From the NCBI GenBank assembly GCA_963210315.1, contig OY723306.1, forward strand, positions 372,001 through 436,000: DNA of 64,000 nt, given 5' to 3'. Both the position numbers and the translations under genes were made by a program. The notes beneath the pieces are model-generated. The model was not told where the DNA came from. It ran no database searches and worked only from the letters and a program-made list of their open reading frames with translations. The first letter of the stretch is position 1, and every line of letters begins with the position of its first letter. Shown here in pieces: positions 38,218 through 47,653 of the stretch. The DNA is from Rhynchopus euleeides (lineage: Eukaryota; Euglenozoa; Diplonemea; Diplonemida; Diplonemidae).

Positions 38218-40848
38218 TCAGTAACGGCCCTTGCCACCCTTCGACGAGCTGCGGCCGCCCTTCCCACCCTTTGAGGAGCTCCGGCCGCCCTTGCCACCCT
38301 TCTCGCCCTTGCCACCGCCCTTGCTTCCCTTGCCGCCCTTCCCCGGGGGGCCACGGCTGGAAGAGCGCCCAGCAGACCGGCTGCGGCTGCGAACACGCCC
38401 CTCGCGAGCACCATCCCGTGCCATGCGGCGGGCCCATTCAGGCACCTACATAATAAGATTGTGGTGGGGCATGGCGGGGTGTGGGGGGGTATGTACATTG
38501 CATGGGGTTCGTTGGCCTCGATGAGTGAGAATCAATCAGTTGAGGGGGTGTCACCCACGCACGTGGAGAAGCAAGAAGACTAACATCCCACAAGAAACTG
38601 CCTTTGAAACATTGTGGCATGCATCCTGTGCCCAAGACACGAAAGAGCTGTGTGGGTCTCTCAGAGGCGCCACAACGCTGCGACACAGAGGCTGGAGGCG
38701 CGGTGAAAGGCAGCGAGGTGCAATATCGGAGGCTGTTGGAGGGTATCTGTTGGAGCGCTCGAAGGAGGCTCTCTCCCGACAGCACCCACACCACGCTCTC
38801 TTCTGGCAAGCAGGGGTAAAGGAAAAGGCGTATCACATACGTCGCGGTTGGAGTCATCCAGGACACGGACAATGCCCTGCAGAGATGCAGCAGGGCGGGA
38901 CAGCAGCAGGTGCATGGTGCCGTTCTTGCCGCACCGTGCAGTCCGGCCAGCCCTGTGTGGTGAGCGGCAATGTGGAAGGGTGGGGCAGTAGTCAAGCACA
39001 GAAATGGGGGCCATTCCAATGTTTCCCGCCAGCTCAACCTGCGTGATGCTTGACGCTTCCACACACACCCACAAATAGACCAGCAACACTACGTCCCTCA
39101 ACCCCACTTGACCCCACCCACACCGGCAAGGCGGAATACCTGTGGACAAAGTCGTCCTCGTTGTTAGGTGCACCGATGCTGATGACATCAGTCACGCCCT
39201 GCACGTCGATACCGCGCTGTGCAACATCGGTCGCCACAAGGATGTTTGCCTGGTCCGCCCTGAACTTGTCGAGGGCGTGTTCCCGGGCACTCTGGGTCAT
39301 GTCACCATGGAGGCACACAGCGTTCTTATTGAAGACACGCTGCCACTCCGCAGCCTCCGACTTGGTGGGCACGAAGATGAGCACCTTGTCGCGCTTCTCC
39401 ACTTTGGACACCATCTGGCGCACAACCTCCTCCACGCTGCCACCCCTCTCCACGCGGATGAGTGACACATCCAGGTTGTCGGGCAGCGTCCGGTCACGCC
39501 CCTGCTGCACCACAACGTAGTCCTTCTGCAGACGGGTGAAGAGGAGAGTGGGTGCTTGTGAGAGAGAACGCAACCAAGAGACAACCCAACATGCATGGCA
39601 TGGCACAGTCTGGAAGGAGGCTTCCCAGACCACGACACGGGGCGATGCCTCCTAAGAGGCTGCGGCAGTGCTGTGCGTGATCCAGAGGCCCACCATCATC
39701 ATCATCATCACCCCCCCCCCCGCCTCACCCATCACGATAGCCCCACACTGTGACCTGGCAGCCCCTACCCCCCCCCCCTTCACGGGGCCACCCCCGTGCA
39801 GAGTTCAGAGAGCAATAAGACGAACAAAACAAAACCTCCCCCACCACCACCCGCATACCTTGAGGTACCCATCGGCGTAGGGGATCTCCCCCTCGTCGAA
39901 GGTTGCGGAGTACATCATGGTCTGCCTGTCGCGGGGCATGCCCGACTCCTTCACGATGGCGTCCATCTCCCTGTCGAAGCCCATCTCCAGGAGACGGTCC
40001 GCCTCGTCCATCACGAGGAACTGGATGTTTCTCAGGATAAGGCGGCCCCTCCCCACGAGGTCATTCAGGCGGCCGGGGCAGCCGACGATAACATCGACTC
40101 CCCAGGACAGGTTGCGGGCCTTGCACTGCTGGTCGAGCTCACGCAGCTGGCACGTCTGCTTGACACCACCGTAGGCACCACAGGTGCGGAGCCCAGCCTC
40201 GTCGAAGACAGTCCATGCGTGCTCCATGATCTGCAGGGCCAGCTCGCGCGTCGGCGTGATGACCAGGCCAGACGGGTGCATCTCGGTCCCATCCATGTCG
40301 CCCGCGTTGCGCTTCTCCCTGTTGAGCAGGGAGTGGCCCATAACAAGGATGAAGCACAGCGTCTTGCCGCTGCCCGTCTGTGCGATGGTCAGGATGTCCT
40401 CACCGCGGAGGCCCACCGGGATGGAGAGTGACTGGATGGGTGTCGGCTCCTTGTACCCTGTCTTGGAGAGGCCCTCCTCAAGCTCGTAGGGCAGGTTGTC
40501 GAGGTCGGTGAAGTTTTTGATGCGGTGGTCCATCAGGGAGGCCGGCTTGACGGACAGGATGGGGTTGGGCGGGGGGACGAATTTGTTGCTGGAGAGGCGC
40601 TTGCGGACATCGGAGATGTCGACGTGGTGGACGTAATCCGGCTCGTCCTCATCGACGATAAATTTGTACTCCCGGTCCGCGCCGCCCTTCCCCCCCGAGC
40701 CTTTACTGCCGCCCTTGCCGCCCTTCCCACCCTTGCCGCCCTTGTCGCCCTTCGACCCCTTCCCCGAGGGGGGTCCACGCGACGAGCTGCGCCACTGATC
40801 CACGTCATGGCGGTCCCGGTCCCGGCCTCGGCTCTCGCCGTAGCTCAT
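38218..40848 (-). CDS. DEAD-box ATP-dependent RNA helicase, four exons
   Basis: Exons 40848-39859, 39525-39140, 38952-38841 and 38445-38218, all with GT-AG introns (333, 187 and 395 bases), give 571 residues. The start MSYGESRGRD is followed by a Gly/Lys/Ser-rich tail (about 20-55). Helicase motifs in order: GYKEPTPIQ (Q motif), AQTGSGKT (156-163), PTRELALQI, CPGRL, DEAD (281-284), SAT (314-316), IFVPTKSEA, ATDVAQRGID and HRAGRTARCG. The HR/AGRTARCG motif is split across intron 2 and is rejoined exactly by the proposed splice. The C-terminus is again a Gly/Lys/Arg/Ser tail, as in RNA-binding family members. It unwinds or remodels RNA. The subfamily (DDX3, DDX5 or PRP28-like) is not clear. The shared promoter motif ends 52 bases upstream. 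Confidence 0.94.
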
Positions 40849-40899
40849 GGTGATGCCTGGTGGCTGGACTCCGTCCAGGCCTGCGATGTGTGGGGGTCG

Positions 40900-40928
40900 G
40901 GTTTGATTGTCGAGAGTGAAAGCAAAGG
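40900..40928 (-). promoter_or_regulatory. Shared core-promoter motif upstream of the helicase
   Basis: Gene-strand core TTCACTCTCGACAATCAAAC ends 52 bases before the helicase ATG, giving a very short predicted 5' UTR. The upstream flank (TTTGCT) differs from the TTTTCCA of other copies, so the conserved part here is the initiator and the downstream half. Confidence 0.65.
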
Positions 40929-41193
40929 CAGGTCTCATAAATGTGTGGAGGGGGGGCAGAAGGCCGGGGGGGGGGGGGGGGTGGGGGGGCAGCGCTGCAG
41001 AGAAGGGGTTTAGGGCACAGTCCGCTCTGCTCCTCGCCTCGCTGAGGATCGATCCATCATCCAAGGGGTTGAGAACCATGTCGCCGGCAGGCCATGGCAG
41101 ATGGATGGTGAGGCAAGAGGTGCATCGCGCGTGTAAATGTCGCACAACTGGGCGGGGGGAAGGGGGCGTTAGCAAGGAGCAACAAACTGGCTG
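40929..41193. other. Intergenic, no gene seen
   Basis: Spacer between helicase promoter and the 3' end of the frizzled-like gene, with a G14 run near 40967. No supported gene. Confidence 0.5.
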
Positions 41194-42289
41194 CTAGGCA
41201 GCAACGGCTGCGGCAAGGGCCCCGAGGAGCACAACCAGCATGGCAGGGCTGAGCCCCGCAGCGCCTTCCTCCACGTTGTACTGCATCGGGTTGCATCTTC
41301 CCACGAAGGGTCCAAACTCCTGCGTGCGCCACTCGTCCTCACTCCCCCAGTCGCCGTAGGAAGCATCCGTCGGGCAGTGGAACTGCAAGGGATAACAAGG
41401 GTGGGTTTGTGTGAAAGGGGGTGGTGTGTGCGTGTGACGAGAGCAACACACGCCCTCCCCTCATGGTTACCACGGAGCCCCCTCCCCTCCCCCCCCACAC
41501 ACACACACCCGACTTCACGGATCTGCCACTTGCTTGCAATAAGATAAAATTCACAACAAGATAAGATGACCCCCACCTCTCTCTGACTCCCACCCGCCAC
41601 TGCGGCACGGCACCCCACCACCACTGCCACACGCTTGAGGTTGAGAAGAGACACAGAGAGATAGAGATAGAGAGGAGGCGACGCACAGACATAGCATGGC
41701 ATACATCAAGCTCGACGGGGCATTTCCTCACAACCTCAAAGCACACATCTTTGCAGACTTTCTGCGTGTGTCCGAGGATCCTGCTGTCGGGGCTGTCACG
41801 GCATTTCCTCGGGAACATGATGGAGCACACCCAGGAGCGATACGCATAGTCGCAGGGGGTGCAGTTCATATAAGGGTAGAAGTCGTCACAGTTGTAGCGA
41901 GACAGGAGGCGCTGCACCGCTTCGTGGTATTTTTGGGCCTTTGCATCGAGGTACTCCACGGTGGTGTTGCGCGGTATGAGAGCCGTATAGTTGCTGTGGC
42001 AACAGAACTTTTCGTCGTACTCCGGGCTCGACAAATCCACCACCTGATACTCCGACAGGTAGTCATCCCCCCCGCCGGTGTAAGATTCCGGATTCTGCAC
42101 GCTCCCCTTCTCGCACCACGGCTGCTCCACCCAATCCGTCGCATTCATCTTCCGATAATCCCCGGGCCGGGCACAGTACTCCCCATACCCAGGACGCCCG
42201 CCGTCAGCACCCCACACAGCTGAACAGAACACACCGAGGAGAACACAGCTCAGAGTGCTGCAGGCCCCTCCACAGCGTATGCCAGGCAT
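41194..42289 (-). CDS. Secreted frizzled-like cysteine-rich protein, probable GPI anchor
   Basis: Two exons, 42289-41705 and 41382-41194, with a 322-base GT-AG intron, give 257 residues. Residues 1 to about 28 are a signal peptide (VLLGVFCSAVWG). The body is Cys-rich. RYNCDDFYPYMNC, CSIMFPRKC, then CKDVCFEVVRKCP and FHCP match the spacing of the second half of a Fz/CRD fold. Four N-glycosylation sequons are present (NAT, NYT, NTT, NCT). The C-terminus AAGLSPAMLVVLLGALAAAVAA is small residues followed by a hydrophobic tail with no basic stop, as in GPI signals. The splice rejoins VELD to FHCP in phase. It is probably displayed on the cell surface. The ligand is unknown and a Wnt role should not be assumed in a protist. 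The promoter motif ends 296 bases upstream. Confidence 0.82.
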
Positions 42290-42584
42290 TTAGACAGCGA
42301 GTGGGGAGGGGGGTGCTGTTGCTACAGCCGCAGAGTATGGGCTTGGCGTGGTGCAGAAGCACAGCCTTTGCCGAGGGGTGGGGCTGGGAGGGGGGAGTGT
42401 GTGTGCATCCAGGTCGGGCGGGGCAGGGGAGGGGCTGTTGGGTGTGCCCCCACCCCCCACCCCCCCCGCCGCTACCCCTCACCCCTCCCCCTCGCCCTCG
42501 GCTCCCGGCACGTGTTGCTGCTGTGTGGTGGTGGTGGCGGTGTGTGGGCAAAATTAGGCTTTGCAAGGGAATGAGGGAAGGGTG
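42290..42584. other. Probable 5' UTR of the frizzled-like gene
   Basis: It lies between the promoter motif and the ATG and contains C-runs and a CT-rich stretch. No separate gene is seen. Confidence 0.45.
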
Positions 42585-42613
42585 GGTTTGATCGTCGAGA
42601 GTGAATGGAAAAA
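42585..42613 (-). promoter_or_regulatory. Shared core-promoter motif upstream of the frizzled-like gene
   Basis: Gene-strand core TTCACTCTCGACGATCAAAC preceded by TTTTTCCA. It is followed upstream, with the same spacing as at the RNF213-like gene, by the conserved block at 42614-42663. Confidence 0.65.
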
Positions 42614-42663
42614 GTAAGTCTCCCAGCACCTTCTTGCAATGTTGGTCCTTTTTTGTAGTCAGA
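42614..42663 (-). repeat. Conserved block upstream of the promoter motif (frizzled-like copy)
   Basis: It shares AGCACCTTCTTGCAATGTTG and CCTTTTTTGTAGTCA with 24373-24420, at the same 32-base spacing from the core motif. Confidence 0.55.
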
Positions 42664-42842
42664 TCATTGATTTGAGCTTCGTCCTCCCGTCCCGCAGCAG
42701 TGAGGCACTGCAGCAGTACCTGCACCGCTTCAGAGGGGGGACCATAGTTCCTACGTTCAAACCTGCGGGGTGTCGTGGTTGGATGCAAGCAAGAGCAGAT
42801 GAGAATTAGCAACAATCTGCATGCATGGGGCCTAGAGAGGTC

Positions 42843-42877
42843 CTTCACTCGTTATGCAGGTTGTGTCTGAGATCCAG
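42843..42877. repeat. Dispersed short repeat, copy 1
   Basis: CTTCACTCGTTATGCAGG and the following 17 bases are identical to 60144-60178. Diverged copies are at about 60371 and 62712. Confidence 0.7.
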
Positions 42878-43282
42878 GCGGTGCTAGGGGCTGGGGGAGG
42901 GAGGGGGAGAGAGAGGGGGACCGGATCTGCATGCACACGGCGGGCCTCTCACATCGCGTGTGTGAGTCATCTTCGCATGAAATCATCGCGCAACAGCACG
43001 CATGTTGAATGGGGCGTCGACAGAAAAATGGAAGGGCATTTGAATTTGCGCTTCCCTCCCCCCCCCACCCCCTCCCCTCCCTCACTCCCAAAATCTCTGC
43101 GAGGCCTACGCCTCTATCATTTCGAGAGAGCAGGTCTCTCAAAATAAAGGCGATGGGTTTCCAGCCCCCCCTTCTTCCAGACCCCCCTGCAGTGTGGAGG
43201 GCCTGCTTCTGTTCCCAAGCTCGCCTGGCCAACGGGGCAGTGCCGTTTGGTCGCCTCTTCCTTTTTCGTTTTATTTTCCATT
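42878..43282. other. Intergenic, no gene seen
   Basis: Low-complexity spacer with C-runs before the left end of the Harbinger-like element. Confidence 0.5.
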
Positions 43283-43391
43283 TTCATGGGGGCCCTCGCT
43301 ACCAGTCACGGGTCGTCACGGGTCGTCAGTGAGTCAGGGGGCTTTTTTGGCTGGCCTGGGGAGAAGGGTGAATTTTCAGGTTTTTGGCTGA

Positions 43392-43532
43392 CTACGAGTC
43401 ACTACGAGTCACTTGACTGGTAGCGAGGCCGGTCTGGAACTCCGGGTGGGGACTTGGCACAATATGAGAAAATTCCTCCCAGAGGTCCAGACCGGCCTCG
43501 CTACCAGTCACGTGACTCATAGTGACTCGTAG
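43392..43532. repeat. Inverted repeat with 46-base arms
   Basis: Arms 43392-43437 and 43487-43532 are complementary with two mismatches, separated by 49 bases. The arms contain GGTAGCGAGGCCGGTCTGG and repeated GAGTCAC units. It may be subterminal structure of the transposon or a nested miniature element. Confidence 0.7.
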
Positions 43533-43589
43533 TGACTCACAGTGGTCCCCACCACTTGTAGGGGCACTCCCCGATTCCCCCCAGCACAT

Positions 43590-44222
43590 TAGTGTACTTG
43601 GCGAAGTCCCCCAATCTCCCCCATATCATTGGGGTACTTGGCGGATCTCCCCCAATCTCCCCCATGTCATTGGGGCACTTGGCGGATCTCCCCCAATCTC
43701 CCCCATGTCATTGGGGTACTTGGCGGATCTCCCCCAATCTCCCCCATGTCATTGGGGCACTTGGCGAATCTCCCCCAATCTCCCCCATGTCATTGGGGTA
43801 CTTGACGGATCTCCCCCAATCTCCCCCATGTCGTTGGGGTACTTGGCGAATCTCCCCCAATCTCCCCCATGTCATTGGGGCACTTGGCGAATCTCCCCCA
43901 ATCTCCCCCATGTCATTGGGGTACTTGGCGAATCTCCCCCAATCTCCCCCATGTCATTGGGGCACTTGGCGAATCTCCCCCAATCTCCCCCATGTCATTG
44001 GGGTACTTGGCGGATCTCCCCCAATCTCCCCCATGTCGTTGGGGTACTTGGCGAATCTCCCCCAATCTCCCCCATGTCATGGGGGCACTTGGCGAATCTC
44101 CCCCAATCTCCCCCATGTCATTGGGGTACTTGGCGGATCTCCCCCAATCTCCCCCATGTCATTCGGTCACTTGGCGAATCTCCCCCAATCTCCCCCATGA
44201 CATTGGGGTACTTGGCGGATCG
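43590..44222. repeat. 41-bp minisatellite, about 15 copies
   Basis: The unit begins GGGGTACTTGGCGGATCTCC and continues CCCAATCTCCCCCATGTCATT. Period 41 is fixed by GGGG at 43631, 43672 and 43713. Because 41 is not a multiple of 3, the peptide cycles through all three frames, and all three stay open. The unit varies at a few sites (GTACTT or GCACTT, GGCGGA or GGCGAA). Confidence 0.93.
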
Positions 44223-46865
44223 GCCCTGCGCAGCTTCTACACGGGTCTGACAAACAACCCGAAGAAGTACGGGGAGATAACATCTCTCAGCTTCCCAAAG
44301 CTGACAGGGGTGCGGGACGTCACCTCTGCCCTCCGCCAACACATCGCCAACGGGCAACACGGCCCAGGATCGATTAAAAAACCGGTCGAAGAGTCGCTCG
44401 TGGACGACTTCCTCTGCTGTCCGGATGTTGCCGCGACTGTCCGAAAGGCAACCTACGACAGCGGACGGACGAAGAGGTCGAGCCAGCCGGCCACCGTTGC
44501 GAGTCCGGCGCCAGCAACCCCACGGGTACCAGAAGCAGCCGTTGCCCCCTCACCACCCACCTTCACTGACGAGGCCACTGCAGCGGAGTTCGCGCAGTTT
44601 CGGAGGTTCCAGGAATGGCAGAGGGCCCAGAACTCTCCGGCGGTACAGCCCCCGCAAGCATGCTCTCCTCCTCAGCAAAGCTCTCCTTCTCCGCAGCAAA
44701 GCTCGACCCCCGACCACGTCTTCTCGGTCGAGCTGAAAAAGAGACGTCGTGCGGACCCCAAGCCCGACCCTGCAGCTGACACTGCTGCCTCCCCCCGGAG
44801 CAAGCGCAGGGTGTTCTCCTCGGACTTCGGCGTGAAGCGGCAGCTCTTTGTCGTTGGGTCTCAGAACTCGAAGAACGGCAACGACCCGCGGCAGATCTAC
44901 CTGGACCCCACCGTGGAGGTGCAAGAGGCTCTGGCGGCCCAGATGGAGGCCTGCGATAAGGAGTACGCCTCCAACTGGGATGCCTTCTTCGCCAAACTCC
45001 CCGCGGCAAAAGCCCCCGTGATACCACGTCTGCAGCACGGCTTCCACTCCTCAAAGAAAGACCTCCTCACGGACTGGCGGCGTGCCCACGTCGACCTCTG
45101 GCAGGAGGGTGAGCCAAGCTCATGGGATGTCTCCCACCTGGCCGACCCGGAGTTTACCTTTCCGGAGGGATCCTGGCATGTCCTGCACCTGGGCCAAGGG
45201 CACCGCAAGCAGCTCATCCAGCACGCAGTGATGGCAAAGAGCCGCGAGAAGCGCCCCACGGATCTCTCGTCACCTGCTGTGGGGCCTTCGCTGGAGGAGC
45301 AGACCGCGCTAGTCCTGGACGAGAGAGAGAAGCGCATGGTGGAGAGCGAGGTGAAGAAGCAGCTGTCCGCCAAGAGACCGGATGGAAAGCTGAAGCGCGG
45401 CCGGAAGTCGAAGAAGGATGTGAAGGAGAAGGAGGAGCTGACGCAGAAGGTGACGCAGGAGTTCGCAGCGAAGAAGGTGCGTGCAGAACAGGCCTCGGCT
45501 GCGGAATCTCCCAAGGAGCGGGTCCAGAGGCAGCTGAACGAGGTGAAGGCGAAGTTGCGCCGCCAGTTTGAGGCTGATAGGGCTCGTGCAAATGACGTCA
45601 AGCACCCCTTGATCGGTCTCTCGATAAACGAGATCCTGGCCGAGCAGACGCACGACTGGGACAAGCTGTGCAAGGGGAAGGCGAAGAGTCTCACCGGCTA
45701 CCCCCCCTACATGCTTGAAATGTTCTTCCGGAAGTACGGGTCAAGCATCTTCACGGAAAAACATCAGTTGGTCGTATTCTACTACCTCTTCAGAAAGCCG
45801 CTCAAGACCGCCCTGTCAGACCCCTTCACCTTCGACCTGTCTTCTGACAAGTGCCGCGACATGCTCAACGAAGGGCTGATGTACTGCGGCCTCTTCCTGA
45901 ACGAAGTCCAGCTTGTCTCTGACAGGCGTATCGAGGACGAGTTCAACCACGCCCCTCTCCTGCCTGCAAGCACCATGCTGGTCGACGTCTTCCCGGTGCC
46001 CGTCTCCAGAAGCTACCTTTATGCGGCTAACTGGAGCGGGTACTACAAGAGGCCCGTTCTGAAGTTTCAGATGGGCACCAACAAGTACGGCCTCATCGTG
46101 TTCTTCACGGGTGGCCATGCTGGTGCTATCCCTGACTCGCACCTGTGGGGCACTTCCTCCACATCCGCATTCGCGCACCAGCCCAACTTGGTGCCCGACG
46201 GCGACGTTGTGCTTGCGGATGGCGCATACGCGGGAGCCAAGCAGTGCGTGACTGGGAGTCGCTGCTACTCGAGGAAGGGGGATGAAAACCGACGGGTCCC
46301 CATTCCTGACTGTAACCTTCCTGTGGCGGCGCAGAAGATGTACAACGGTTCCCACGGATTCGTTCGTGGAAGGGTGGAGCGGGGAAATGCGCGTGTGAAG
46401 GACTTCAAGATCCTCACGTACCCGTACCATCTCGGGGGCGAGGGTGACTCGCAGTTCCTCGCGCTGTGTGGGAGGGTCGTGGCAGAGCTTCATAACTTTC
46501 TGTACAAGTATGGCCTCCCCGAACTGCCCATCGGCCCTTACAGGAACCTCGTCGCGGGCCTCATCCCCCAGAAGCCGCGCACTGCCAGCAGAGTGGTTAC
46601 GGGTGAGCCTGAGGCTGGCAGTGCTCCACCTGCAGCTTCTGCAACGATTGACACCGAGGAGGACGATGCGTCTGTAGATGACGAGGATGAGTTTGACCTT
46701 CGGGATGTGGACGTCACTCCGTGGATGCAGGAGGTGCAGGGCGTGTTGGACTGCTTCCCGGAGAACGGCAGTGGTGAAACCCCAGATGTCGTCGACAAGC
46801 TCTTACAGAGCACTGCCGGGAACGATCCCGATGCAGACTGGCACGAGTTCACCGGTTCGGCGTGA
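43869..46865 (+). CDS. DDE_4/Harbinger-like transposase with minisatellite-encoded N-terminus
   Basis: Up to 998 residues from the ATG at 43869. The first about 125 residues come from the 41-bp minisatellite, so the true start may be inside it or joined from an upstream exon. Past the repeat, the next Met is far downstream (about residue 365). After a Pro/Gln/Ser-rich linker and a Lys/Glu coiled segment (about 480-590), the catalytic core shows LVDVFPVPVSR (Asp706), VVLADGAYAG (Asp784) and RGRVERGNARVKDF (Glu837). This is the DDE order and spacing of DDE_4/Harbinger-type enzymes, which cut and join transposon ends. An acidic tail follows (about 925-990). No separate Myb-like partner gene was found, though Harbinger elements often have one. 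Confidence 0.8.
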   Translation: MSLGHLANLPQSPPCHWGTWRISPNLPHVIGALGESPPISPMSLGYLADLPQSPPCRWGTWRISPNLPHVMGALGESPPISPMSLGYLADLPQSPPCHSVTWRISPNLPHDIGVLGGSALRSFYTGLTNNPKKYGEITSLSFPKLTGVRDVTSALRQHIANGQHGPGSIKKPVEESLVDDFLCCPDVAATVRKATYDSGRTKRSSQPATVASPAPATPRVPEAAVAPSPPTFTDEATAAEFAQFRRFQEWQRAQNSPAVQPPQACSPPQQSSPSPQQSSTPDHVFSVELKKRRRADPKPDPAADTAASPRSKRRVFSSDFGVKRQLFVVGSQNSKNGNDPRQIYLDPTVEVQEALAAQMEACDKEYASNWDAFFAKLPAAKAPVIPRLQHGFHSSKKDLLTDWRRAHVDLWQEGEPSSWDVSHLADPEFTFPEGSWHVLHLGQGHRKQLIQHAVMAKSREKRPTDLSSPAVGPSLEEQTALVLDEREKRMVESEVKKQLSAKRPDGKLKRGRKSKKDVKEKEELTQKVTQEFAAKKVRAEQASAAESPKERVQRQLNEVKAKLRRQFEADRARANDVKHPLIGLSINEILAEQTHDWDKLCKGKAKSLTGYPPYMLEMFFRKYGSSIFTEKHQLVVFYYLFRKPLKTALSDPFTFDLSSDKCRDMLNEGLMYCGLFLNEVQLVSDRRIEDEFNHAPLLPASTMLVDVFPVPVSRSYLYAANWSGYYKRPVLKFQMGTNKYGLIVFFTGGHAGAIPDSHLWGTSSTSAFAHQPNLVPDGDVVLADGAYAGAKQCVTGSRCYSRKGDENRRVPIPDCNLPVAAQKMYNGSHGFVRGRVERGNARVKDFKILTYPYHLGGEGDSQFLALCGRVVAELHNFLYKYGLPELPIGPYRNLVAGLIPQKPRTASRVVTGEPEAGSAPPAASATIDTEEDDASVDDEDEFDLRDVDVTPWMQEVQGVLDCFPENGSGETPDVVDKLLQSTAGNDPDADWHEFTGSA

Positions 46866-47296
46866 TATATGTTCTGCCCCCCCCCTCTCCCTTGCTTCTC
46901 CTAACATCTGTTCCCGTTTGTGATTCGTCTCTGTCTTCTACTTCCACAACCCCCCCCCCCCACGTACGAGCGAAGCTTGCCTAAACCCCCTGCCCCGCAT
47001 GAGACTAGTGAGGAAAAGAAGGTGGTGCATCAGCTGCACACCGCACTCCGCTGATTCATCAAGCAGCCCCCCCCCCCCCCCGGGGACCCCACTGCGAGTC
47101 ACTCGCAGTCACTCTGGTTTGCGATTTTTACACCAACTCGCCATAGAGCGACCCAAACCTGCTTTGGGACGAGTCACGCCGGCATAATTTTCGAGATTCG
47201 GGGTCCAAATATGCTCCCCAGGCTAGGGACCCCCCAACTCCCCTGACTCTTTTTTTAAGCGTTTTTCCGCTCATTTTTTCTCACTTTTTCTCACCC
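46866..47296. other. 3' part of the Harbinger-like element, noncoding
   Basis: It contains several C-runs and GCGAGTCACTCGCAGTCAC. No further gene. Confidence 0.5.
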
Positions 47297-47338
47297 GGTA
47301 GCGAAGGCCCCCCATGAAGGGTTTTTTTTGCCGTGCTA

Positions 47339-47496
47339 CACGGTGGACTCCAGCGGCCCTAGCGGGAGTCTGGGAGCGGGAGTCTGAGCGGGTGTCAAAG
47401 ACTCCCGCTAGCGGGAGTCCAGACTCCCGCTAGGGGGAGTCTGACTCCCCCTAGCGGGAGTCTTTTCACCTATTTTCATCCATTTTTCCCATGATA
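47339..47496. repeat. Left terminal inverted repeat of the composite element
   Basis: It starts CACGGTGGACTCCAGCGG, holds the palindrome ACTCCCGCTAGCGGGAGT at 47401-47418 and half-palindromes around it, and ends CCATTTTTCCCATGATA. Confidence 0.75.
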
Positions 47497-47653
47497 TAGT
47501 TACAGTCTACTGGCGTGGGGGGTAAAATCATGGTGGAAGAGGGATGGGGAGGGGCTTGTTTTGCTTCTGTCAGTTTCCCCGGACTCTGGACTACCTACCT
47601 ATCCTCCTGGTAGCGGCTGCACCTGCGGAGGTGAGCGGTTAGAATTTGAGGTG

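Larger units (their letters stand above)
43283..47318 (+). mobile_element. Harbinger/DDE_4-like DNA transposon
   Basis: About 4.0 kb bounded by imperfect inverted ends: TTCATGGGGGCCCTCGCTAC on the left (43283) and its complement GTAGCGAAGGCCCCCCATGAA on the right (ending 47318). It contains an inverted repeat, a 41-bp minisatellite and one long transposase frame. The exact target duplication could not be fixed. CCTCGCTACC recurs at 43294 and 43497 and in inverted form at about 43420, perhaps as subterminal protein-binding sites. The right end lies 20 bases from the next element. Confidence 0.65.

Noticed and set aside
43590-44222. CRISPR-like array
   Set aside because: A 41-bp head-to-tail minisatellite with no variable spacers, in a eukaryotic context.
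43522-44250. Proline/serine-rich 200-240 residue proteins in the two other frames of the minisatellite
   Set aside because: They are the same repeat read in other frames and have no independent support. Only the frame joined to the transposase is kept.
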